A stretch of DNA of 64,000 nucleotides from Pyronema omphalodes (taxonomy: Eukaryota > Ascomycota > Pezizomycetes > Pezizales > Pyronemataceae). Under the pieces are notes generated by a model. The model searched no databases and had not been told where the DNA came from. It saw only the letters and a program-made list of their open reading frames with translations. Both the position numbers and the translations under genes were made by a program. The stretch is taken from the NCBI GenBank assembly GCA_024516155.1, contig JAJJXM010000052.1, positions 62,001 through 126,000 of the forward strand, given 5' to 3'. Each line of letters starts with the position of its first letter. The first letter of the stretch is position 1. Shown here piece by piece: positions 1 to 9,631 of this stretch.

Positions 1-510
1 CCAGTCCATGTCAAAGTGACTTCTGGGACAACAGTTACCCATACAACGACAGTTCCAGATGATATTCTAGGGCCCGTAACAATGTGGTGGTCAAGCGTTC
101 CATTTCCAAAGTGTGGAGCAGATGCAGGCGGGTTAAAGAAGGTCTTTGTTGCTACTGGGGAGATGGTCTTGGTAACCGTAACAGTAGTCCATTTTTCTAT
201 TGTCGAAGTTTTAATAATTGATACTTTTGGAAGAATCAGCACAGTTGAGGTTGTGGTGAGAGTTCCAGTGGCACATGTTGATGGTTCGGGTGTCGATATA
301 ATTGTTGTATTGTATGGACTACGGTTCCAGACTCGGCGTGGAACCACTGGATTTCGCTCAACTACATATCATGTCAGTATTCGAAATCACCTTCCATGGA
401 AACAAGCTTTTGGAACTGCACCCACCGTTTTTGTACGGGAGATTAGCGGCCTCTGAAACGGTAGCCGCGGCGGCAATAATCAGTGCTAGGGTTTCCAGAA
501 AGCTGGGCAT
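1..510 (-). CDS. Secreted Thr/Ser-rich protein, 5' part (gene runs off the left edge)
   Basis: The start codon is at 508-510. Exon 1 is 426-510, a 64-nt intron is 362-425 (GTGGGT at the 5' end, TACTGAC branch point, GTAG at the 3' end), and exon 2 runs from 361 past base 1. The phase-1 join keeps the frame open. The first about 20 residues (MPSFLETLALIIAAAATVSEA) are a clear signal peptide. The rest is rich in Thr, Ser, Val and Pro, with a TVTVTKT stretch like those in fungal cell-wall and adhesin-type proteins. No catalytic domain is visible in the roughly 150 residues present. It is probably secreted or wall-attached; any GPI signal would lie outside the window. Unspliced, the frame stops at 358, which is why the intron is needed. 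The signal peptide and intron are seen; the wall location is inferred. Confidence 0.6.
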
Positions 511-1677
511 AATAAAAAACGTAGCGTGAATCCCGTTGGTCAATTGAACTTCAACGACGGAAACCAAAAAATGAAAATAACGATTGTTAGTGAAGCTTCC
601 GAGACAAACGAATGTATTGAACAAAATATTCCTTTGGAAAAACGACGACGTGGGAAGACGGTCTGTCAATAAAGGTAGCGGTTGGGGTGCCTGGCCTTTT
701 TGTCGACGTCCTGCATCGCATGCTTGTCGTTCTATCTTAAGAGTTGTCCTATGACAGCGCAGCTAATTTTATCCTAACCGCAACCGCTGACCAAAGAAAG
801 TGAGTGCAAAGAATCCTGTACTCTGTGGCTGGGTTGGTCGATCACTCTTGATTCGTCAACTCGCCAGGACGTCAACAGCGGGTTCGTCATATGTTTTTTG
901 AACCATTACTATATTTTCTTTTTTCTGATTATACCTACATAGATGTTTTGTCTAAGCCTACACAGTAAATCCGCGCAACTTCGGCGATTTTCCCAGCCCT
1001 GGCTGAACTGCCCTGTAAAGAAATACCTGGCGTGTTTCGAGCTGCCCCGAATACTCTGAGATACACACCGCCTACCAGACTTCTGTAGCGTATCTGTCAA
1101 AGTCAGTATACACATAGGGCAGATTGAATCCATAAGTTTTGCCCCCAATCATACTAAATGGTGATTAATCTTACGGTGATACGTTACATTGACTTATTTA
1201 TCTAATGGTTGCCTAGAAGATGCCGCTCAAATTAACGACATGCAGGTGCCTCGTCAGTATGTATCATAGCTTTCTACTCGACATTGTCCAGGATTGGTCT
1301 TGTGTTACATGGTGCAGCGGACTTTATGCGACTCTTCCTGCTCAGCCGTACGCATGAGTCCAGGATGTGTATCTCACTTGCATAGTAGGCTAGCTGGCAG
1401 ATGTGCCCCAGTTCATTCTCATCTCGCTCCCTCAAGACAGATCAATCTCTCGGTTCATTGAACTATCACGCTCGTTACGATACTCTCCGCCTTCTCGATA
1501 CAATTCCATCTCAGGAACCCACGTCCGGGAAACTGTTTCAGACGTACGCGGTAGGTATGCAGCCGTTCCTTCACCACCCTGCACTTGCATAGTCCAGCCA
1601 AAAATCTGATGGTTGCTGTGCGAAATACATACATTGAACTCGAACTGCACCTCAACAACAATTTTCTCCGCTTGGTG
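511..1677. other. Intergenic stretch between divergent genes
   Basis: This 1.17 kb separates the start of the minus-strand secreted protein from the start of the plus-strand pepsin-fold protein, so it probably holds both promoters. I see no coding frame with domain character, no RNA gene and no repeat array here. Confidence 0.5.
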
Positions 1678-3640
1678 ATGTCGCCGTCACCTAGAAATTC
1701 GCTGTTTTCCATCGGATTGGTTTTAGTCGCGCACGCAGGATTGACGATAGCCGCGAATGGAAGCGCACCGATACATATTCCAACAGATGGAGCCAGATGG
1801 TACTCATTCTTTCCCTAAAATAGGTTGCAAAAATGAGGGGCTATGTACTGATCTGAGTGGTACCGATTTTAGGCTAGGGAATGATGGAAAATGGTCAACT
1901 ATCACTTTGCGCATAGGAAATCAGCCACAAGTTGTCTACCTACAAGCTTCGACAGGATCTTCTATAACAACAGTCATAGGTCCGGGCTGGTGTGATAATG
2001 ACAGCACCGATTACTCCTGTGATCTCCGTGGAAGAGTGTTTAACCCGGCACAGTCGACGACCTGGCAGTCAATTGGATCATATGCCACTCATCCACAACC
2101 ATATTTATACGATGAGTCTAGTTCTCTAAAATTTCTGAAGACAAATTCAAAAGACTACGGATGGGCCAACTTTGGGCGCGACACTATTAAAATTGCAAAC
2201 GATCAAGGCCCCGATTTTCGAATAGACAATCAGACTATTGGTACAATCAACGACACTACACATTTGTTGGGAACACTGGGATTATCAGTCAAGAGTAGAA
2301 GTTTTGCAAACGAAGAGAAATATCCAAGCTTTCTTTCTTCTCTTCATGATAACGGAACAATTCCTACGAAGTGTGTACATAAAGCCCCCACGATACATCA
2401 TTGCTGACATGCCGGCAGATCATTTGGATACACGGCCGGCAACTATCGGAAACTGCGGGGTACAACACTAGACGTTGTATTGGGCGGTTCAAATCTCGGA
2501 CGGTACACTCCAAATAATGCAACTTTCCAGTTGAATGCAAATCAAGATCCAGTTGCAAACCTCAAGGGCCTCACAGTGAGCGCTACAGGGGTTCCGCCAT
2601 GGGGAGGTGGATCTCATATCCTCCTGACCGAACCTGTTAATGTTAGAATCGATTCCTCCACACCATTTATGTGGCTACCACTCGAAGTTTGCAAGGCATT
2701 TGAGGCGGCCTTCAGCCTTACTTGGAATTCAACAAACAACCTCTATCTTTTGAACGATACAAATATATACAATGACCTGAAGCAGCTTAACATCACTTTT
2801 ACCTTTTCGTTGGGCACTGGACCGGCAGACCCTGCTCCCGCCACCATACAGGTTCCGTACTCAACATTTGACCTTGATATCTCTTGGCCCTATGTAAATA
2901 CTAGGCAAGATATGAAGTACTTTCCATTGAAACGTTCAAGTAATCCAGACCAGTACACGCTCGGTCGTTCTTTCCTACAGGAAGCTTATATGATTGTTGA
3001 TTTCCAACGTGGCAACTTCTCGGTACACCAGGCACTATTTCCCCCAGAACAGGACCAAATAGTAGCAATCCTGCCTCCCGGAAGTTATACGAACCCCAGC
3101 AATAAAAACAGTACTTTACCCATAGGTGCAGTTATAGGAATAGTGATTGGTGGAGCATCAGTCATAATTCTCTTTATCTGCGGACTTCTTTGGCACCAAC
3201 GAAAGAAGAAGAAAAAGACACTTGAGCCTGACAACGAGGGAGCAGTGGTGATGGATGGTGTACAAGTACAAGGAACCGGGGTTTGGGAAGCATACGGCGA
3301 CACGACACACAAACCCGTGATACCGATTCCAACCCCAGAAATGCCGTCTAATGATGCACGAGTTTCGCGAACGGAATTGCCAGCTGTAAACTTCGAGCCA
3401 GCCGAACTGACGGGTGATACCGAGCATCAAAAACAACGTGGAAGGTTTTCCTGGGAGGCCGAAGAAGGACCACCTCATAGAAATGTGAACAGCCCGCTAC
3501 TTCCACCGCCTTTACCAAGCCCTGCTACTCCGCGTACTCCACATTCGGAATCTTCGAGAGCAGTCAGCGATGTGACGACCCCTACAGGACCCCCGTCAGA
3601 AGCCGATATGAGTCCGATGAGCCCGGTTTTCCAACACTAG
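1678..3640 (+). CDS. Pepsin-fold (A1-like) membrane protein, probably catalytically inactive
   Basis: Exons are 1678-1799, 1873-2370 and 2419-3640. The introns are 73 nt (GTACTC...TTTTAG) and 48 nt (GTGTGT...GGCAG, GCTGAC branch point). The product is 613 residues. Residues 1 to about 25 are a signal peptide. The lumenal part begins with a W-x-GNDGxWSTxTLRIG segment typical of a fungal aspartyl-protease-like family, followed by several N-glycosylation sequons. Where the first catalytic D-T-G-S should lie (about residue 67) the protein reads S-T-G-S. The second motif is I-D-S-S-T-P at about 285, so at most one catalytic Asp remains. A single transmembrane helix (about 441-466) is followed by a Lys-rich stop and a Pro/Ser-rich tail of about 145 residues. 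Family membership comes from the motifs. The role, perhaps wall or surface sensing, is not known. Confidence 0.75.
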
Positions 3641-5833
3641 TTTCTTCCACTTATTTGATTTCACATGTTTATACCCATTTTTGGTTTTAATAATGCTTGT
3701 TTATTTCGAGGTGTTGAGGTGTTCGGTAGTTAAATTCAGTACTCTTCTTTGTTCTTTGTTATTGGAAGCTTTTTTGGTAGCAGTTTTTAGATGAAGCCAC
3801 TCTATGTAGTCATATTATTTGTGCATAGGTCCTACTCCACGCATCTATCCGTATTCGGATACTCTTCCCGCAATTACACACGTTCCATGATCGTGTGATC
3901 GACCCGAATAACTTCTACTAGTGGAAAATCGTGGAAACTTGACAAGCCACAGTGTGGGAGTACAGCCAGGATGGAACCACGTATGTCGGTCCCGGGTCGT
4001 TGTTGTATTGGATGAAGCAAGAAAAGGGGCATAAAAGTATCTAACATCAGAGCCACACAACGTCCACCGGCCAGTCCTCATGTTAGGCTAGGTTGGGCAG
4101 CTGAAAGCCTGGGCCAGACTCGGCAAAGTTCCCCCAACCTCTCGTGGCTTTCGGGATATTAAAGGCATCCGAGAAATTGAACATGAGTGATGCGGGGAGC
4201 AATTTACGATGGGATCAGCGCTTAAGGTTCTCACGAAGAGACATTTTGATTGCGTGTTCTTTTTCAGGCTTTCGTCCGAGAAAGTGATTCTACACGATGT
4301 TCCTACGTCACTCAGGTACGGCATATGTGATTGCTACTGTGATGCGGTATCTGATGGTCGTGAAGAGGCGTATTTATCATCAGGACGGGTTGAATATTTT
4401 CGGTAACGAAACGTCCTTAGTGCATCGACTCAAATTCGAATGCCAGCTCTCTCATTAGTACTGATATTTTGCCATTCTGAGATTCTCAGGTACAGCCTGT
4501 ATCAAAAGCCGGAAGAATTAAAGGAAAATGAAGAAGGTCGAGAATTGTACGGCCAATGACCATTCCGGATACCGTGGTTGACATACATAAGCACTTAGAT
4601 CCAGTGATAAACCGTGACGCCGCGCTAGAAACCCCGCCCTATGTAGAGGGACCCATAGAATACGGCATAGATATCCGTTATCGACCTTGCACTGGTCCAC
4701 GCCGTTCTTACCCTATGTCTGCCTAGATCTATACACTGTCATGTTCACTCATCAGATCTACAATCCTACACAGTAAAACCTCAAACAAAATGAGCGGCAC
4801 AAGTACCGGCTGTAGATCCTGACATAAACCCGATCGCCATGTGTATGTCACCCTTCAGATTATAATTAGATGAAATTTTTTCTAAATATTTCTGGTGATC
4901 ACAGACTTCAAACTACAAACAGCGCTTTCATCACTTTGCTGAATTGTTTCGCCAATTCCACCAGTTCCCTTAAGCCCCCGTTTCATCAGTTCCATTGGGA
5001 GTTCCATGCTAAATCTGGAATTCCTTCCGCATGCTACAAAGCACAGTTCCCCAGGTTCTATTGTATTCGACTGATTGCAGTGTGAGAGTTCTACGTTAAC
5101 CAGTTACAAGATTCAAAGGAACGCGGAGTAATGTTGGGCCGTGATGCACAAAACAAAGGCGGAGTCAGTATTCTTATGCTTGGCTTCGGATTTCAAGATG
5201 AAACCGATTGTTACACTGTAATGTGTACATTTCACAGAAAGATGATCTTCAGTGGTGCTAACTCTGAAATGAAAAATTGTGTTGCACGCAAGAAAAGTAG
5301 ATACATGAGTTATCGATAGTGTGGTACATTGTAACTAAATGAGAGAAACAGAATGGGAGATCGGGGGGAAAGCTTGAGAAATTAAAAAAGATACATGACT
5401 TAAGTGATTACAAGACATAATGAACGCTAGTTAAGGGAAATACATATCGGGAACAAAAGTATTACTAAAGCTTGACAAATATAGGAGGATAAAATATCGA
5501 CGCCAAGGAAAGGACAAAAATTTCACTAGATAAATAAAACGCACACTGAGAAACCCGTTTTCCTCCATAGGTTTAACGCCGAATCAAAGAAACATATTCG
5601 ACTTCCTAATAACACATAAGTACGATTTCCTTAATTTGAAATGATCATAGAATAAACATATTGGCCTCGTATTCCATAAATATACTCTAACAGTAAATAG
5701 TGAAAAGCAGAAAGGTGCGTAGGGACAGTTAATAACACTTTTTGTCCGTTTCACTCAACACGAGGTGTAGCATATCCCGTATTTCACACAAGAAATCTGT
5801 AGAATGTGCAGCATTGTCGGCGGTGAATTTGGA
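3641..5833. other. Intergenic stretch, 2.2 kb
   Basis: It lies between the convergent 3' ends of the pepsin-fold gene and the RRM/coiled-coil gene. Only short frames without recognisable domains, signal peptides or good splice continuations are present. I see nothing I can annotate. Confidence 0.5.
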
Positions 5834-7612
5834 TTATTCGCATGTCCTATATTTTCGCAGTTCGCCTTGAAGGTGTTGAACTTGTTCTCTCAGTTCGGAA
5901 ATACTGTCGTTAAGCTGTCCTCTCTCAAGGGCCCATTGGTTACTTTCGACCTGAAGTTCCTGGATTTTCTCTGCCAGCTCGCAGATACTGTCGCTAAGTT
6001 TTCTTCTCTCAAGCGCTGATTGATTGCGTTCAACCCGGAGTAAATTTTGAACTGCTTTTAGGACACGATTCATTTCGGAAGGACTTTCTCCGGTTGGAGT
6101 CACTGTTCCGCTTGAATGCTCTACTTTGTCCACTTCTTGGGCCGAGTGATTTTGGTCCTTGCGTTCAAGGGCTTGCGTCTTCGGGGGGTTTAACGTACCC
6201 TGCGACAATTTATGTCTATCTTCGGTAGTTGGAACTTCGCTGGCGACCTCTGGTTCCTCACGACGATTCTGTTTCATCTCGTTTTTCTGTTGAAGTGGAG
6301 AAGAACGAATGTGGTGATATTCGAACAAGGGAGGATTGATTTCCGGGCTGACCCATGGATTTGGTTCGACAGGAAGCAGATGTAAAATGTCGGGCTTATG
6401 ATGAACCGGTTCCTGTAGGCCTTCCCGAGCAACAGCACCAGTCAGAGAGCTACCCCGAACCACATTGTTCGTCCTCTTAATTGAAGTTTCGGCTTCATCA
6501 AAGTGTTTCTTTTCTTGCACAAGTGACTTTCCCGGAGTGATATCAGTCCCTTTCGAAGTCTGTCGGAAATTATCTTTTGGAGCTTCCCCGAGGGTATGGC
6601 CCGCGCCCCAGCGCGCATATAACAGGCGTGACATATCCTCCTCAAAATCTCTATCTGTATTGCGATTTGAATCCCAGGGAACTGGTCCATTATTGGCATC
6701 ATATAGCTTCTTGCCTACAGCTCGCTTCCTGCGTTTGAACTTCTTTCCCTTGGCGACCCTGGGCTCTTTTTCACCATCGAATGAATCTTTGAATTCCTCT
6801 TCCGCCGCGATGGACGCATATTTTGCCTTATCCTCTTCTTCGTCAAACGAATCTTTGACGGTCTCTTGCGGTGTCTCTCTCTCTTCGGTAGAGTTGACTG
6901 TCTCTTGCGGTGTCTCTTTCTCGTTGGTAGATTTGACTGTTTCGCGGTTGTCGTCCGAAGCTCGTGAGTCTTTCTTTGATACAAATCTCGCCTTCGCCTT
7001 TGTGTCAGAATGACCAGACGAATCATTCTTCGCTTCGTCCACAGGATCACCATCTTCTTTTCTACGTTTTATATTAGTATCCTCTATCTACCAGCCGTTG
7101 AGGATAACTTACGACTGTTTATCCTTGGATTTATTTGCGAGCGTTTTTGCCCACTCGACAGTGCATCCTGGTAGCTTAGATGAATGTTCAATACAGCTTG
7201 CCGCATCTGAATGCCTGACAAATTCTACCCAAGCCAACTTCTGTGACTTCATACCCTCACTCACACGCACATTCACGACTTTCCCGAACTTCTGCGCAAC
7301 ACTTTGAACATAAGTCTTGTTGCCCATTTGCGGTCCTCGAAAATAAACGACGCGCTTTCCGGGCTCTTCTTCTTCGGTTCCAGCCCAGCAACATTTGTAC
7401 TCAGCTGCCGTCAGGTATTCAAGACATTTAGTGGCACTATCAGTGGTGGCGAATTTGACAGTAGCGCTAGTTCCAGCTGGAACTATTTGAATGTCGAGAA
7501 GGCTTAGACCGGGACAGGAAACTCGGATAATACGTCTAACACCAGTAATCGAAGTGTTGAGTGGCAGGCCATCGATGACCACCGATGTTAGCGGAGCGAA
7601 GTTATTGTTCAT
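5834..7612 (-). CDS. RRM-like protein with C-terminal coiled coil
   Basis: Exon 1 is 7113-7612 and exon 2 is 5834-7061. The 51-nt intron is textbook (GTAAGT, TACTAAT, CGTAG). The product is 575 residues. An ATG at 7610-7612 is the first in this frame; the open frame runs further upstream without one. Residues about 10-75 and about 87-155 look like two RRM-type folds; the second has a YFRGP strand and a WVEFV strand in the RNP positions. The middle is highly charged and probably disordered, with a 13-residue repeat ending in ETPQE (about 208-240) and a basic KKFKRRKRAVGKK patch that could be a nuclear signal. The last about 78 residues are a coiled coil made of two 28-residue copies. It probably binds RNA in the nucleus and oligomerises. 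The fold assignment is by eye, and I do not recognise the gene. Confidence 0.65.
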
Positions 7613-8310
7613 GCCTGAATAGATGGATTCGTAGATGGAAACTCTGACGCAAACAGGGCTGTGATCTCGCAATAATGTAGAATAACCTGGGGTTGGGATG
7701 AGGTAGTGCTTGGTGAGTCGTGAAGTGGATGTGCGTATGATATGTAGAATGACGGACGCGGCGGGGCAGCGCTAGAGTAGTGGCTGAGGGCTGGCGGTAG
7801 GGCTTAGCGCCGTGTGGGAGCCAAGGATGTTGTGACCTGAGTTCCTTACGTCAGGTACTCTTGGCATGCTCTTCCATTGTCTCAATGTCCGGTAAGACGA
7901 CTCAGGGAAGCTTCATGAAAATAATCTCCTTTAGAGCCATAAAATGTTTCAACGTAAACCGAGAAAATAAGCCGATGGAAATTTGGGGAGCTAATATGTT
8001 GTGGTTGAGGAGTCCCAAAGGGAATATAATACAAGGTCAAGAGTGCTAGCCTCTTGGGGCAGGTGCGCCATAGCAAGCTCATCAGCGTCGAAAACGTGTG
8101 AAAACAATGCTCAAAATTCTGAATGGAGATGAATTTAATTCGCCACATAGCAAAAACCCATTCTTCCAGAAACAGAAAACAATTCACATCCGCTGAAAAA
8201 AAATACGATACGCAAATCACACATCAACCACTGGAATATAAATAAAAACAAAGGTGAAACATGATGTAATTCCTTCTTTTGGACTAGCTCACGCTTGGTA
8301 TGTATCAAGA
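7613..8310. other. Intergenic stretch between two minus-strand genes
   Basis: This 0.7 kb lies upstream of the RRM/coiled-coil gene and downstream of DcpS. No coding, RNA or repeat feature is supported. It should contain the RRM gene promoter and the DcpS terminator. Confidence 0.45.
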
Positions 8311-9402
8311 TTATTCGATCTTGTTGTTCTTCAGTTTTGAAAAAACATTCTGCCACAGGTCGCTCTCCTCGCCCAGGGAATAAGCGAATTCAACCTGGTC
8401 GAGTCCATCAACCGCCATGGTCTCCAATTGTGAAATGATATTCTGGAGGAGAATGGCCTTTCCGGCGACCTGCCCTCCACCACCGTCGTGGGAGATGGAT
8501 ACCACATGAATGTGGAAATGATAATATGACGGTTGATCTGCAACGATAAAGTTCAGTAGACATTTCAGGGTGCAGAGGGGTTTGAAACTTACAGTGCACA
8601 TACACTCGGAGTTGGTCGTCGTCAACTTCGGGGTATTTAGTGCGAAGTCCCTGTATGATTTTCTTCTGCATTTCGCGCAACCAAGGGGCATCGGTTTTCT
8701 TAAGGTCTCTGATAGACCTGATGTCCCTCCGGTGAACTATAGCCATAGCGTAAAGACTGCTCATTGTCTTTCTGTCCCATTTCCTATACCGTGTTAGAAA
8801 GAAGCATCCAGATACAGAACAATACATACAAGTCGGGAGACAATATGAAACCATTAACTGGATCACTGTCCTCAAAAATAATACTTTCAGCCTCCGCTTT
8901 CTTCTCAAGAATATTGTAGACCCAGTTAAGTCTACCATGAGCAGTTTTCGACTCGATGTACGGCTTAACATGCTCCCTATAGATTTCTGGGGTCTCCGTC
9001 ACCATTCTCACATTCTGGACAGAGTACTTCCGGATATGTGTGTCGGTTGCGGGATATATGAGGGTAAGCTTAGCCTCAGAGTGTTGGGGAAGTTCACCGG
9101 AGGCCTGCGAAGCATGATACCAATGGTAGATATCATTATGTTCGATCACTGAAAGCTTCGACAGATTGGTGGGCTGAGCAAAAGCTTGTAAAAATTCTGG
9201 GCTTGTGTTAAAAGCCGTCTTTTCGGCGATAATAATGGCTGGCTGCCCGTCAATCTTGCCCAAGATGTTGACGAGCTTGGTTCGGGTGTCTTTGATAGCC
9301 AATGTCAATAAATAATTATCCAAGCGTAGTTTGAGCACTACCTTGATTGAGCAGACGCTCAAAAACAAATTTTCTCAATGTGTCGACCTCGGGAACCGAC
9401 AT
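8311..9402 (-). CDS. DCS1: Scavenger mRNA-decapping enzyme DcpS (HIT family)
   Basis: Four exons, 9342-9402, 8830-9289, 8593-8783 and 8311-8537, with introns of 52, 46 and 55 nt, give 312 residues in frame. The enzyme hydrolyses the residual m7GpppN cap left by 3'-5' mRNA decay, releasing m7GMP. The N-terminal half has the swapped-dimer domain of the family (DTRTKLVNILGKIDG, and the NDIYHWYHA region). The C-terminal half carries the HIT triad in YYHFHIHVV, with His at about 244, 246 and 248; His 246 would be the nucleophile. The VYVHYQPSYYHFHIH context is diagnostic for DcpS rather than other HIT proteins. The HIT motif is split from its VHYQP lead-in by intron 3. The gene is divergent from ATP25 with about 230 bp between start codons. 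Length and domains are normal, and no key residue is missing. Confidence 0.92.
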
Positions 9403-9631
9403 TGTGAGCCAGATGGGAGTGGGGGGGGGGGGGGGGGGGTATTTTTGATATGTTGGATGAGTTGTTTGATGAACGTTGATGAAATAGCGTTGGTTAGTCC
9501 ACTGTCGAGCACAGAGTAGCCCCCCGCTCCCCCGCGCTCTTAGTGCCATTTATACATGAGCCAGGAGGGGAAGTCTTGGCACTCCATGCATAAACTTTTC
9601 GATGCTCACCATTTCTTCCAACCACATCAAG
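9403..9631. promoter_or_regulatory. Shared divergent promoter of DcpS and ATP25
   Basis: Only 229 bp separate the DcpS ATG (minus) from the ATP25 ATG chosen here (plus), so both must be driven from this segment. It contains a run of 19 G (9421-9439). On the DcpS sense strand this is a poly-C tract ending 18 nt before the start codon. No clear TATA box is visible. Confidence 0.55.
9421..9439. repeat. Homopolymer (G)19 tract
   Basis: Nineteen consecutive G on the plus strand, inside the short divergent promoter and close to the DcpS start. It is one of four long G/C runs in the window. Confidence 0.9.

Noticed and set aside
358..669. A 103-residue protein starting at 669 on the minus strand
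   Set aside because: The part upstream of 510 has no signal or domain, while the ATG at 510 begins an excellent signal peptide that continues through an intron.
1757..1872. Frameshift in the pepsin-fold gene near 1817
   Set aside because: A normal 73-nt intron (1800-1872) removes the apparent shift and restores the family motif W-LGNDGKWST.
6465..7013. 182-residue plus-strand frame
   Set aside because: It lies antisense to the RRM/coiled-coil gene and mirrors its codon pattern; a shadow frame.
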